A DNA stretch of 51,335 bases from Firmicutes bacterium UBA5774. Lineage in GTDB: Bacteria > Bacillota > Clostridia > Peptostreptococcales > Anaerovoracaceae. Positions 25,503 through 34,511 of this stretch are shown one piece after another. The translations under genes were made by a program, and so were the position numbers. The stretch's first letter is position 1; each line of letters starts with the position of its first letter. The notes beneath the pieces are model-generated. The model was given only the letters and a program-made list of their open reading frames with translations. It was not told the origin of the DNA and made no database searches. The stretch lies in contig DIEM01000032.1 in NCBI GenBank assembly GCA_002418625.1, forward strand, positions 298 through 51,632, given 5' to 3'.

Positions 25503-27128
25503 ATGAAAAAAATTGGAAGATCGATCCTGGTGCTGATCCTGATCCTTGCGATGAGTTTCGGCGCGGCCGGCTGCGGAGGCGGAGAAGAAACGGGAGGCGT
25601 CTCGTCTCTGACGATCGGCTCCGCCACCGGAATCGACACATTGAATCCGCTGTCATCCTATAAACTCGTGACATTTGAATTATTCCTGCTGATGTATGAC
25701 CCGCTCGTCCGCTATGCCGATGATTACAGCGCAAAGCCCTGCCTCGCGACGGAATGGACTGTCAGCGAGGATGACCTGACCTGGACCTTCAAGCTGCAGG
25801 AAGGCGTTTCGTGGCATGACGGCGAACCGTTCACATCGGCGGATGTCAAATATACCTATGAGCTCATGATGAACAGCGGGCTCGGATACATGTATTCTGC
25901 GTATCTGACAGGTATCACCGATATCGAATGCCCGGACGACAACACGGTCGTCATAACGACCGACGCGCCGAAAGCCAACATGCTGATGAATACGACGCCG
26001 ATCATTCCAGAGCATATCTGGTCCGGCGTCGCTGAAGAGGAGTTGGAAAGCTATGCGAACGACCAGCCGGTGGGAACCGGTCCGTATAAGTTCGATTCGA
26101 CCGGAGAAGGATTTGTGAAGTTGATTCGTAATGGCGATTACTTCGCGGCCGTTCCGGCTGTGGAAGAATATATTTTTGTGGAATATGCCAATACGGACGC
26201 ACTGGCCCAGGCACTCATGCTCGGCGAGATCGACGCGGCGACGAACCTGAATGCGTCCCAGCTCAGCCAGCTTCGGGATGACGGGAACGTTTCGGTCATC
26301 GCGGGTGAAATGCCCGGATTTGTACAGATTGGAATCAATGTATGGGAAGATCCGGCCAGCAAGGGGGATCCGATCCTTCGCGACAGGAATGTCAGGCATG
26401 CTATCGAGCTTGCAGTCGACAAGATCAAAATCATCGACATGTGTTACGGAGGCCTCGGTGCGGAAGGAACGACGCTGATCAATTCCGGAGATGCATTCCA
26501 TTATGAGCCGACGGCTGAAGAAATCAGAAATTTCGATCCGGAAAAAGCAAAATCGGTTTTGGAGCAGGCGGGCTATAAGGATACGGATGGAGACGGCATC
26601 CGTGAGGACGCCAACGGAAGCAAACTGGAATTCGAACTGGCGACACTGTCCGACAATGTTGAAGAACTCAAGGCAGGACAGCTTATAACGGCGAACTGCA
26701 TGGATATCGGCATCAGCCTGATCAACACCGTCATCGACGACGGCGCTCTGATGGACAAAATCTACGCTGCGGACTATGACCTGTTCATATGGGGATGGGG
26801 CGCAGACATCGATCCGACGACCATACTTGAGGTATTGACGACGGATCAGATCGGCGGCAATAATGAACCCTATTTCTCCAATGCCCGTTATGATGAATTG
26901 TTCCTTGAACAGCAGAATGAGATGGATATTGAAAAGCGGAAAGCCCTGGTAGCAGAAATGCAGGGGATCGTCTATGAGGAGGCTCCTTATATCATTCTGC
27001 TTTATGACAATAATCTTCAGGCGATCCGTCAGGACAGATGGGAAGGCTTCAAGCAGATACCGGAAGCCGGGACATATTTCTTCAATCTGACGGACTACAA
27101 TTATATGAATATCAAACCTGTCGAATAA
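25503..27128 (+). CDS. dppA: Peptide ABC transporter substrate-binding lipoprotein (DppA/OppA-like)
   Basis: A 541-residue protein. The start at 25503 follows GGAGGAGG; an upstream ATG at 25476 contains that site in its coding part and is rejected. The lipobox AAGC (Cys21) anchors it to the membrane. SBP_bac_5 features include IDTLNPLSSY, LATEWTVSEDDLTWTFKL, WHDGEPFTSADVKYTYE, VGTGPYKF and VRHAIELAVDK. It captures peptides for the permeases and ATPases encoded downstream. Confidence 0.94.
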   Translation: MKKIGRSILVLILILAMSFGAAGCGGGEETGGVSSLTIGSATGIDTLNPLSSYKLVTFELFLLMYDPLVRYADDYSAKPCLATEWTVSEDDLTWTFKLQEGVSWHDGEPFTSADVKYTYELMMNSGLGYMYSAYLTGITDIECPDDNTVVITTDAPKANMLMNTTPIIPEHIWSGVAEEELESYANDQPVGTGPYKFDSTGEGFVKLIRNGDYFAAVPAVEEYIFVEYANTDALAQALMLGEIDAATNLNASQLSQLRDDGNVSVIAGEMPGFVQIGINVWEDPASKGDPILRDRNVRHAIELAVDKIKIIDMCYGGLGAEGTTLINSGDAFHYEPTAEEIRNFDPEKAKSVLEQAGYKDTDGDGIREDANGSKLEFELATLSDNVEELKAGQLITANCMDIGISLINTVIDDGALMDKIYAADYDLFIWGWGADIDPTTILEVLTTDQIGGNNEPYFSNARYDELFLEQQNEMDIEKRKALVAEMQGIVYEEAPYIILLYDNNLQAIRQDRWEGFKQIPEAGTYFFNLTDYNYMNIKPVE

Positions 27129-27143
27129 GGGAGAGGACGCTTC

Positions 27144-28112
27144 ATGAATAAAGCGCTCATAGGCAAGAAACTTTTCTATGCCTGTATCACCATACTCATC
27201 GTTCTGGTTTTCAACTATATCCTGTTCCGTGTCATACCCGGAGACCCGCTGGCCATGATGATGAGGAACCCTAAGGCGACACCGGAGATGATCGAGGGGA
27301 TCAGAGCTTTATATGGACTCGACCAGCCGTGGTATGCCCAATTCTATATCTACTTCAAAAATATGCTCAGCGGCGATCTCGGCATGTCTTTCCTCTTCAA
27401 GGCCGATGTGACCGGCGTCATCGGCGGCAGGATCCTGCCGACGCTGCTGCTGGTCGGTCTGGCCGAAATCATAGCGATCTTTTTCGGCATATTGATCGGC
27501 ATCATCGCAGCCTGGAAACGCGGATCCAAAATCGATGTCGCCACACTCGGATTTACGCTGGTCACCTACTCGATGCCCACCTTCTGGCTGGGCATGGTGC
27601 TGGTGGTGGTGTTCAGCGTCGGGCTGCATCTTTTCCCGACCAGCGGCATGATTACGCCGGGAAAAAGCTTCGCCGGCACGATGGCCATGCTGTCGGACCT
27701 GGGAAGGCATCTGGTCCTGCCCATGCTGACGCTCAGCCTGGGGCTTGTCGGGGAATATGCCCTGACGATGCGGAACACGCTGATCGACGTGCTTTCGGAG
27801 GATTATATCATAACCGCGAAAGCGAAAGGCTTCAGCAACAGCTATATATTGAGAAGGCACGCCGTGCCAAACGCTATGCTCCCGATGATCACGATCATAG
27901 CGATCAATATAGGATTCATTGTGGCGGGAACGATCCAGGTGGAAACGATATTTTCGTGGCCGGGGCTGGGCAGCCTTATGTATGAGGCTCTCAAGGCGCG
28001 TGATTATCCGCTGCTGCAGGGCGTGTTCCTGCTGGTGACCGTTTGCGTGGTCATAGCCAACGTACTGGCTGATATCACATACTCCTATATCGACCCGCGC
28101 GTCAGGAACTAG
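27144..28112 (+). CDS. dppB: Peptide ABC transporter permease (DppB-like)
   Basis: A 322-residue membrane protein behind GGGAGAGG. It has the DppB N-terminus with FRVIPGDPL, MSFLFKADVT, about six membrane segments, the EAA loop DYIITAKAKGFSNSYILRRH and the ending ADITYSYIDPRVR. It forms half of the channel with the next permease, 12 bases downstream. Confidence 0.95.
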   Translation: MNKALIGKKLFYACITILIVLVFNYILFRVIPGDPLAMMMRNPKATPEMIEGIRALYGLDQPWYAQFYIYFKNMLSGDLGMSFLFKADVTGVIGGRILPTLLLVGLAEIIAIFFGILIGIIAAWKRGSKIDVATLGFTLVTYSMPTFWLGMVLVVVFSVGLHLFPTSGMITPGKSFAGTMAMLSDLGRHLVLPMLTLSLGLVGEYALTMRNTLIDVLSEDYIITAKAKGFSNSYILRRHAVPNAMLPMITIIAINIGFIVAGTIQVETIFSWPGLGSLMYEALKARDYPLLQGVFLLVTVCVVIANVLADITYSYIDPRVRN

Positions 28113-28124
28113 GGGGTGCTCGAC

Positions 28125-28994
28125 ATGAAAAGCAATATCAAAATACAAAGAATAATGAAATTTGCCGGTGACGTCAAAAAAAACAAGCTTGCGCTGATCG
28201 GATCGGCGACCCTCGTATTTTTCCTGCTTGTCGCCATATTCGGCCCGATGCTGCTGCCGTTTTCAACGATGGACATCGGTGAGGCGCAGGATATGCTGCT
28301 TCCGCCGAGTGGTGAGCATTGGCTCGGTACGGACGATATGGGAAGGGATGTATTCGCGTATCTGGTATCCGGCGCAAGAATATCATTGCTTATCGGGATA
28401 CTTGCTACAGTCATATCCATGGTGATCGGAACAGCGATCGGGATCGTTGCAGGGTATTTCGGTAAAATAGCAGACAATATTCTGATGCGACTGACGGATT
28501 TTTTTCTTGTAATTCCTTGGCTTCCTCTGATGATGGTGCTTGCAGCCCTTCTTGGAACCAGCATCTGGAATATCATTCTCGTGATCGGGCTGACGAGCTG
28601 GGCCGGGACGGCAAGGGTGGTCAGGGCGCAGACGCTTTCTGTCAGGGAGCGCCAATTCGTAGAGAGAACGATTTCCCTCGGCGCCAATCACCGTCATATC
28701 ATGATGCGGCATATCCTGCCGAATGTGTTCCCGCTTGTCTTTGCCAACACGGTGCTTGTGGCCTCGGTCGCGATCGTATCGGAAACGACATTGAGTTTTC
28801 TTGGACTTGGCGATCCGGCGCGGGCCAGCTGGGGAATGATGCTGCATTATGCGTTCGAGTGCGGCGCAGCAAGCACCGGAGCTTATTGGTATTATCTGCC
28901 TCCGGGGATCTGTGTCGTCGTAGTGGTGCTGTCCTTCACATTGATGGGATACGCTTTTGATGAGATCATGAATCCCAAGCTGAAAGAGAGGTAG
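28125..28994 (+). CDS. dppC: Peptide ABC transporter permease (DppC-like)
   Basis: A 289-residue protein. ATG 28125 is chosen, behind AGGGGGTG at 28111-28118; a GTG at 28116 is in frame but lies inside that site. DppC features are HWLGTDDMGRDVFAYLVSGA, six membrane segments, the EAA loop RQFVERTISLGANHRHIM and FLGLGDPARASWGMML. Partner of DppB. Confidence 0.95.
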   Translation: MKSNIKIQRIMKFAGDVKKNKLALIGSATLVFFLLVAIFGPMLLPFSTMDIGEAQDMLLPPSGEHWLGTDDMGRDVFAYLVSGARISLLIGILATVISMVIGTAIGIVAGYFGKIADNILMRLTDFFLVIPWLPLMMVLAALLGTSIWNIILVIGLTSWAGTARVVRAQTLSVRERQFVERTISLGANHRHIMMRHILPNVFPLVFANTVLVASVAIVSETTLSFLGLGDPARASWGMMLHYAFECGAASTGAYWYYLPPGICVVVVVLSFTLMGYAFDEIMNPKLKER

Positions 28995-28998
28995 ATCC

Positions 28999-29958
28999 GT
29001 GAAATTATTGGAAGTGAAAAATCTTAAAACCTGTTTCCGGACTTCCAGGGGCGAACTGAGGGCAGTTGATGATGTGAGCTTTAATCTTGAGCATGGTGAA
29101 TCTCTGGGCCTCGTCGGCGAATCCGGCTGCGGAAAGACCACCAGCGCGCTTTCCATCGCGAGGCTTTTACCGAAGGAAGGCCGTATCGGCGGAGGGGAGA
29201 TCCTGCTCGAAGGCGTTGATCTTGTGAGGGTCAGTGACGAAGAGATACGTAAAAGGCGCTGGAAGGATGTGGCCATCGTCTTTCAGGGCGCGATGAATTC
29301 CCTGAACCCGGTCATGAAGGTCGGCCTGCAGATCGCTGAAGCCATTGTGCTCCACGAAGGCGTCGGCAGGGATGAAGCCATGAAAAGAGCAGGTGCGCTT
29401 TTGGAGCTTGTGGAGATGCCGGCTGCCAGGATCGGCCATTATCCCCATGAATTCAGCGGGGGAATGAAGCAAAGAGCGATGATCGCCATGGCGCTCGCCT
29501 GCAGCCCGAAGATCATCATTGGAGATGAGCCGACGACAGCGCTGGATGTGATGGTCCAGGCGCAGATCCTGGATCTGCTGAAAAAACTCAGAAAAGAGTT
29601 AGGAATGGGCATGATACTGATCACTCATGATCTTTCCATTCTGGGGGAGACCTGTGACCGGATCGCGGTGATGTATGCCGGGAAAATAGTTGAAACCGGG
29701 ACCGTCGAGGATGTTTTTAAAAAAACGTCTCATCCTTACACCGAAAAGCTCATCGCCTGCTTTCCAAATGTCGAAGGCGCGAAAATGATCCCGGACGGCA
29801 TCATGGGGGCTCCTCCCAATATGATGGATCTTCCTGCCGGCTGCCGGTTTCATCCGCGATGCGAAAAGGCCACGGAGCTTTGCAGAACTGTTGAGCCGGA
29901 AATCAGGAGCATCGCTGGGAAGCATGCCGTATCCTGCCACTATGGAGGCGAACGATGA
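28999..29958 (+). CDS. dppD: Peptide ABC transporter ATP-binding protein (DppD-like)
   Basis: A 319-residue protein starting at GTG behind AGAGAGGT. It has Walker A GESGCGKTTS, the signature FSGGMKQRAMIAMAL, Walker B IIGDEPTTALD, the switch His ITHDLSIL, and the oligopeptide-transporter C-terminus GCRFHPRCEKATELC. Its TGA overlaps the ATG of the next ATPase gene. Confidence 0.95.
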   Translation: MKLLEVKNLKTCFRTSRGELRAVDDVSFNLEHGESLGLVGESGCGKTTSALSIARLLPKEGRIGGGEILLEGVDLVRVSDEEIRKRRWKDVAIVFQGAMNSLNPVMKVGLQIAEAIVLHEGVGRDEAMKRAGALLELVEMPAARIGHYPHEFSGGMKQRAMIAMALACSPKIIIGDEPTTALDVMVQAQILDLLKKLRKELGMGMILITHDLSILGETCDRIAVMYAGKIVETGTVEDVFKKTSHPYTEKLIACFPNVEGAKMIPDGIMGAPPNMMDLPAGCRFHPRCEKATELCRTVEPEIRSIAGKHAVSCHYGGER

Positions 29959-30956
29959 GGAATGTCATTGTGGAATTAAAAAATTTGTCCGTCCATTTCG
30001 ATATGAAACGCGGTTTTCTGGAAGACATGCTGTCCAAAGAGAAAAAAGTCTTAAAAGCAGTGGACGGCGTCAGCTTTGAAATAAGGCAGGGAGAAGTCCT
30101 GTCCCTTGTTGGCGAAAGCGGGAGCGGAAAAACCACGACGGGAAAAGCGATTCTGGACCTGGTGCCTGCGACGGGAGGGGAAATCTTATTTCAAGGCAGA
30201 CCCATGATGACGGCGGACAGGAAATATATGAAGAACTTCAGGCAGAAGGCCCAGATGATCTATCAGGATCCGTATCAGTCCATGAATCCCCGGGACATCC
30301 TGATGGACATCATAGCGGAGCCCCTCGATGTCAATGGTCTCGCGGGAACGCCTGAAGAGCGCATGGAAAAAGTCGTGGCGGCGCTGGAACACGCCGGTCT
30401 GACACCTGCCGGGGAATATCTCCATCGATATCCTTTCGAGATCAGCGGCGGGCAGCGTCAAAGAGTGGCCATCGCCAGCGCCATGATCATGGAACCGGAT
30501 TTTATCGTTGCCGACGAGCCGGTATCCATGCTGGACGCCTCTATAAGGACAGGAATCCTGAAACTGATGCTGGAGCTTCAGAAGAAGAAGGAACTGGCTT
30601 ATTTGTTCATCACCCATGATTTGTCGCTCGCCTGGCTGATTTCAGACAGGATCGCCATCATGTACCTTGGAAGGATCATGGAGATCGGGCGGGCGGACGA
30701 TGTGATCAAGAGAGGCTTGCATCCGTATACGAAGGCGTTGACGGACATTATGCCGATACCCGGCGTGAACGCTGGCAAGGAACGCGTGATACTGCCGGGC
30801 GAGACGCCTGATCCGACAGAGGTATTGACAGGCTGCAAATTCCGTTCGCGCTGCAGCATGGCGACTTCGGTCTGCAGCGAGATTTGCCCCGAATTGAAGA
30901 AAGCAGGACCGGACCATCTGGTGGCCTGCCATCATATAAATCAGGAGGCGGAATGA
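29955..30956 (+). CDS. dppF: Peptide ABC transporter ATP-binding protein (DppF-like)
   Basis: A 333-residue protein with Walker A GESGSGKTTTGKA, signature ISGGQRQRVAIASAM, Walker B IVADEPVSMLD, ITHDLSLAWL, and the C-terminal GCKFRSRCSMATSVC. It is the second ATPase of the importer. Four-base ATGA overlaps on both sides point to coupled translation with DppD and the M20 peptidase. Confidence 0.95.
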   Translation: MRNVIVELKNLSVHFDMKRGFLEDMLSKEKKVLKAVDGVSFEIRQGEVLSLVGESGSGKTTTGKAILDLVPATGGEILFQGRPMMTADRKYMKNFRQKAQMIYQDPYQSMNPRDILMDIIAEPLDVNGLAGTPEERMEKVVAALEHAGLTPAGEYLHRYPFEISGGQRQRVAIASAMIMEPDFIVADEPVSMLDASIRTGILKLMLELQKKKELAYLFITHDLSLAWLISDRIAIMYLGRIMEIGRADDVIKRGLHPYTKALTDIMPIPGVNAGKERVILPGETPDPTEVLTGCKFRSRCSMATSVCSEICPELKKAGPDHLVACHHINQEAE

Positions 30957-32167
30957 AAAACATGAATATTGAATGGGACCGACATATAAAAGAGGGAGAA
31001 ATCGCCTCCATGGCTTCGGATCTGGTTAAAATACCGAGCTATAGCCATATGGACCGCCAGGAGGAGAAGGTTGCGGCTTATATACTGAGTCTGCTAGCGG
31101 CAGAGGGTATTGAAGCCTGGCTTCAGGAAGTCGAGCCCGGACGCCCCAATGTGATCGCCCGCATCGTAGGCGAAGGAGGCGGCCGGTCGCTTATGCTTTC
31201 AGGCCATATGGACACGGTTCCCGCGTACGGCATGAAGGATCCTTTCGGCGGGGCCGTTGCCGACGGCGTGATCTACGGAAGAGGCGCCTGTGACATGAAG
31301 GGTGCGCTGGCGTCCATGATTGCCGCTGTGATCGGAATAAAAAGAGCAGGCGTCAAGCTCTGCGGCACTCTGTATTTCACGGGCGTGATCGACGAGGAGG
31401 AGCAGGGCAAAGGCACTGCCGAATTGATTAGAAAAGGGCCTTATGCCGATGCTGTGATCGTCGGGGAAGGCACCGGCCTGAGGGTTGCGACCGGCAATAA
31501 AGGGCTTGAATGGATCGAGATCATCGTTCACGGCAAAAAAGTTCATGGCGGCGCGATGGAAAAAGGCATCAATGCCATCACCCAGGCGGCGAAACTCATC
31601 ACAAGGATCGAAAATGATTACGTCCCGAAACTTAAAGAAAGAACACATCCGTTATTGGGGAACGCGACGCTGAATTTCGGCACGATCCGGGGAGGGGACC
31701 AGCCAAGCACGGTTCCCGGAAGCTGCGTGATCCAGATCGACAGGCGCTGGCTGCCTTCGGAAACAGTTGGGCAGGTTTATGGCGAGCTTCAGGAGGTGAT
31801 CGACGGACTTCGGCGTGAAGATCCGCGGTTCAATGCAAAGATCCAAGATATGTTCTCGGGGAAGGATCTGCTCGTGCACAAGCCTTTTCATACGGACGAG
31901 TCCGATGGTATCGTAAGATCGGCCCAATACTGTCTGGAGCGCGCAGGATCGCTGCCGACCGGCCCGGTACCTTGCCCGGCCTGGACAGACGCGGGCTATA
32001 TGAGCAATTACACTGATTCGAGCTGCATCATCCTGGGGCCCGGGGACCTGTCCCTGGCCCATTCTGAGGAGGATATGGTACTGACTTCGGATTTGTATAA
32101 GGCGGCGCTGATTTATGCGGATATAGCTGTGGATTATTGCGGGCTTGCGGAGGAGAAAGATGCGTGA
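30953..32167 (+). CDS. M20 family metallopeptidase (ArgE/DapE/ACY1-like)
   Basis: A 404-residue protein starting at the ATG that overlaps the dppF stop, behind AGGAGGCGG. It has the M20 metal sites: LSGHMDTVPAYGMKDPF (His and Asp), YGRGACDMKGALAS (bridging Asp), VIDEEEQGKGT (catalytic Glu and metal Glu) and a late His in SLAHSEEDM. The dimerisation domain lies between about 180 and 290. It is a cytoplasmic zinc deacylase or dipeptidase. Genomic context suggests it processes peptides brought in by the importer. Confidence 0.93.
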   Translation: MKNMNIEWDRHIKEGEIASMASDLVKIPSYSHMDRQEEKVAAYILSLLAAEGIEAWLQEVEPGRPNVIARIVGEGGGRSLMLSGHMDTVPAYGMKDPFGGAVADGVIYGRGACDMKGALASMIAAVIGIKRAGVKLCGTLYFTGVIDEEEQGKGTAELIRKGPYADAVIVGEGTGLRVATGNKGLEWIEIIVHGKKVHGGAMEKGINAITQAAKLITRIENDYVPKLKERTHPLLGNATLNFGTIRGGDQPSTVPGSCVIQIDRRWLPSETVGQVYGELQEVIDGLRREDPRFNAKIQDMFSGKDLLVHKPFHTDESDGIVRSAQYCLERAGSLPTGPVPCPAWTDAGYMSNYTDSSCIILGPGDLSLAHSEEDMVLTSDLYKAALIYADIAVDYCGLAEEKDA

Positions 32168-33542
32168 CAGGATCGAAGCATTTGTTGAAAACGAAAAAGA
32201 CCAGATGATTCGTGATCTGGTCGAACTAATCGGATATCCGAGCATAAACGGTGACGCTGAAGAAAACAGGAAATGCCTGTCAGCCTATCTTCACATGGCG
32301 GAAAAATTGGGATTCAAGACTGCAAAGACATCGGCCGGTGACGCCGGCATCGTTGAATACGGAGAGGGAAGTGAAACTGTCGGCATCCTTGTCCATCTTG
32401 ACGTGGTAGCCGTCGGAGACGCGCAGAAGTGGGAACATGATCCGTTTGGAGGATTTGTTCGGGATGGCTGGGTCCACGGGCGCGGGGCTGCCGATGATAA
32501 AAACGGGGCGATCATGGCTCTATATGCTTTGAAAGCACTGAAGGAGCTTGTGCCGGACCCTGAAAAAAGGATCCGGATCATTGCGGGGACCGGCGAAGAA
32601 GGCGAATGGACGGACATGGATCATTTCAAGCAGGAGTTTCAGTGCCCGGACTGCGGATTCACTCCGGATGGGGAATTTCCGCTCTACAACAGGGAGAAGG
32701 GCTATGCGGACGCAGTGTTGAAATTTTCGCAGACAGGCACGAAGGATTTTACAATCGAAAGCATCCATACTGAAAACAGTGCCAATACGATCCCGTCCCT
32801 GGCGACGGTAACGCTGAAGGCTTCGGAGGAAGGGGCAGCAGTGATCAGGCGGCTGCGTCATCCCAAACTTTTATTGAAAAGAGAGGAAAATGGCTGTCTT
32901 ACGCTTACCTTTACAGGAGTGTCGGCACATAGTTCCATTCCTGAAAAAGGGGACAACGCGCTCTGTACTTTATGCAGCGTGTTGCGGCCGTATATCGATA
33001 TATGCCTGTTTGCATTTGTCGATGAATTTTTAAGCGGGGATATCCATGCGAAAAAGCTGGAAATCGGCTGTGAAGATGAGTATTATAATGGAGTGCGCAT
33101 AGGCAGGACGACAGCGGTGCCGACGATCATCACCCTGGAGGATGGATGCCTCAGACTCGGGATCAATATACGGCAGCAATTTGGCATCACAAAAGGTGAC
33201 ATAGAAGAAGCGTTTATAAAATACAGCAGTAAATACGGCTATGAGCTGTCTGTAAAAAATCTGCTGGATCCGATCATGATCGATCAGGATCTCAAAATCA
33301 TGAAAATGATGGCGGATGCCTATGAAGCCTGGGGCTTCAAAAACAGCTTCGGTCTCGCTTCAGGGACGACCTATGCGAAGGCGATGCCGAACATCGTTGC
33401 CTGGGGCCCGCTTTTCCCAGAGGATATCGACACCTGCCACGAGGAAAATGAAAGGATATCCGTCGATTCGTTCTTGATGGCGGAAAAAATCTATATTACA
33501 TTTTTATGCGAAGCGGCGGCAACAAAAGAGAGTCTGCTTTAG
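32160..33542 (+). CDS. M20 family dipeptidase (PepV-like)
   Basis: A 460-residue protein. ATG 32160, behind GGAGGAGAAAG, overlaps the preceding stop by eight bases. PepV-type motifs are LVHLDVVAVGD, HGRGAADDKNGAIMALYAL, AGTGEEGEWTDMDHF and the late SGTTYAKAMPNIVAWGP. The family hydrolyses dipeptides with broad specificity in the cytoplasm. Two different M20 enzymes in one operon with a peptide importer suggest sequential or complementary cleavage of imported peptides. Confidence 0.93.
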   Translation: MRDRIEAFVENEKDQMIRDLVELIGYPSINGDAEENRKCLSAYLHMAEKLGFKTAKTSAGDAGIVEYGEGSETVGILVHLDVVAVGDAQKWEHDPFGGFVRDGWVHGRGAADDKNGAIMALYALKALKELVPDPEKRIRIIAGTGEEGEWTDMDHFKQEFQCPDCGFTPDGEFPLYNREKGYADAVLKFSQTGTKDFTIESIHTENSANTIPSLATVTLKASEEGAAVIRRLRHPKLLLKREENGCLTLTFTGVSAHSSIPEKGDNALCTLCSVLRPYIDICLFAFVDEFLSGDIHAKKLEIGCEDEYYNGVRIGRTTAVPTIITLEDGCLRLGINIRQQFGITKGDIEEAFIKYSSKYGYELSVKNLLDPIMIDQDLKIMKMMADAYEAWGFKNSFGLASGTTYAKAMPNIVAWGPLFPEDIDTCHEENERISVDSFLMAEKIYITFLCEAAATKESLL

Positions 33543-33560
33543 AATCATACCGGGGGGGTT

Positions 33561-34325
33561 ATGGCCATGGCAGGGACCGACAAGAAAACAAGCATCGAAA
33601 AAGCGCTCGATCTGCTGGCGCTTTTCACGAACGAGCCATATGAGTATACGATCCCGCAGATCGTCAAGCTGACAGGGATGAACAGGACGACGGTCTACAG
33701 GAATATCAATGTTTTAGAGGATTTCGGGCTTCTGATGAAGGACGAATATGACAAATGCTACAAAATAGGCCCGATGGCCTACCGGATGGGATCAATCTAC
33801 CTGAACAACGCCAATTATGAGGGAAATCTGCTGGCGATCCTGGAAAGAATAGCGGAAGAGTCTAAAGAATCCGTTGGACTTGCCCGCCGCGAAGGAAACA
33901 GCGTCGTTTCCATTTATTCTGTTGAGATCCATCAACCAGTCAAAATGAACGATAAGCCGGGAACATTCTATCCCATGAATCGCGGGACCTATGGGAAATG
34001 CCTCATGGCGTACCACGATCAGAAGACTGTCGGCGAACTGCTTCGGGAAAGTGCCTTTGAAAAAATGACGCCGAATACCATTACCGATCCGGATGAATTG
34101 CTGCAGGAGTATGCAAAAATCCGAAAACAGGGATTTGTGACCAGCATCGATGAAAGCTTCGCCTATATTACAGGCGTCGGGATTCCGATCTGCAGCCATG
34201 ACGGCAAGGTCAGAAATGTCGTCGCCATATCGTTTTTCAGGCAGGACGACTATCTTGAAAAAATCGAAAGGATGAAAGAACTGTTGTTTAAATATAAATC
34301 GGATATCGAGCAATACATCCTTTAG
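33561..34325 (+). CDS. IclR family transcriptional regulator
   Basis: A 254-residue protein behind GGGGGGG; ATG 33567 is an alternative start. Residues 10-70 form the winged helix (SIEKALDLLALFTN, TIPQIVKLTGMNRTTVYRN). The effector-binding domain follows (about 90-250: RIAEESKESVGLARREGNS, YGKCLMAYHD, TGVGIPICSHDGKVRNVVAIS). It lies 18 bases after the PepV-like gene and is the last gene before a terminator, so it probably controls this operon in response to an imported peptide or product. Confidence 0.93.
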   Translation: MAMAGTDKKTSIEKALDLLALFTNEPYEYTIPQIVKLTGMNRTTVYRNINVLEDFGLLMKDEYDKCYKIGPMAYRMGSIYLNNANYEGNLLAILERIAEESKESVGLARREGNSVVSIYSVEIHQPVKMNDKPGTFYPMNRGTYGKCLMAYHDQKTVGELLRESAFEKMTPNTITDPDELLQEYAKIRKQGFVTSIDESFAYITGVGIPICSHDGKVRNVVAISFFRQDDYLEKIERMKELLFKYKSDIEQYIL

Positions 34326-34330
34326 AAAAG

Positions 34331-34353
34331 AAAGCGCCGGCCAGCGGCGCTTT
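34331..34353 (+). terminator. Terminator hairpin after the iclR-type gene
   Basis: AAAGCGCCG (34331-34339) pairs perfectly with CGGCGCTTT (34345-34353) over a five-base loop. The tail is TC-rich (GAATCTCTCTCTT) rather than a T run. Confidence 0.7.
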
Positions 34354-34382
34354 GAATCTCTCTCTTGGCGCAATAATTATAT

Positions 34383-34427
34383 TGAAGCGCTTCACGCTAT
34401 TTGGTAGAATGTATGTAAACGTTTATT
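34383..34427 (+). promoter_or_regulatory. Promoter with two cre-like sites upstream of pckG
   Basis: TTGAAG (34383-34388) and TAGAAT (34405-34410) are 16 bases apart. The -35 box overlaps the perfect palindrome TGAAGCGCTTCA (34384-34395). A cre-like TGTAAACGTTTATT (34414-34427, matching 12 of 14 consensus positions) lies just downstream of the -10 box, where CcpA would block transcription. Carbon catabolite repression of gluconeogenesis is a sensible reading. Confidence 0.55.
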
Positions 34428-34511
34428 ATTGAAGTTTCGTATATAGATTCGATCATGCGGACACGCTTCCGCGGACCGGCGGCATTATACAGCGAATCGA
34501 GAGGAGATATC

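Noticed and set aside
27309..28148. Long (279-codon) minus-strand frame opposite the dppB-like gene.
   Set aside because: Composition is a shadow of the membrane protein on the plus strand (His/Gln-rich), with no start signal.
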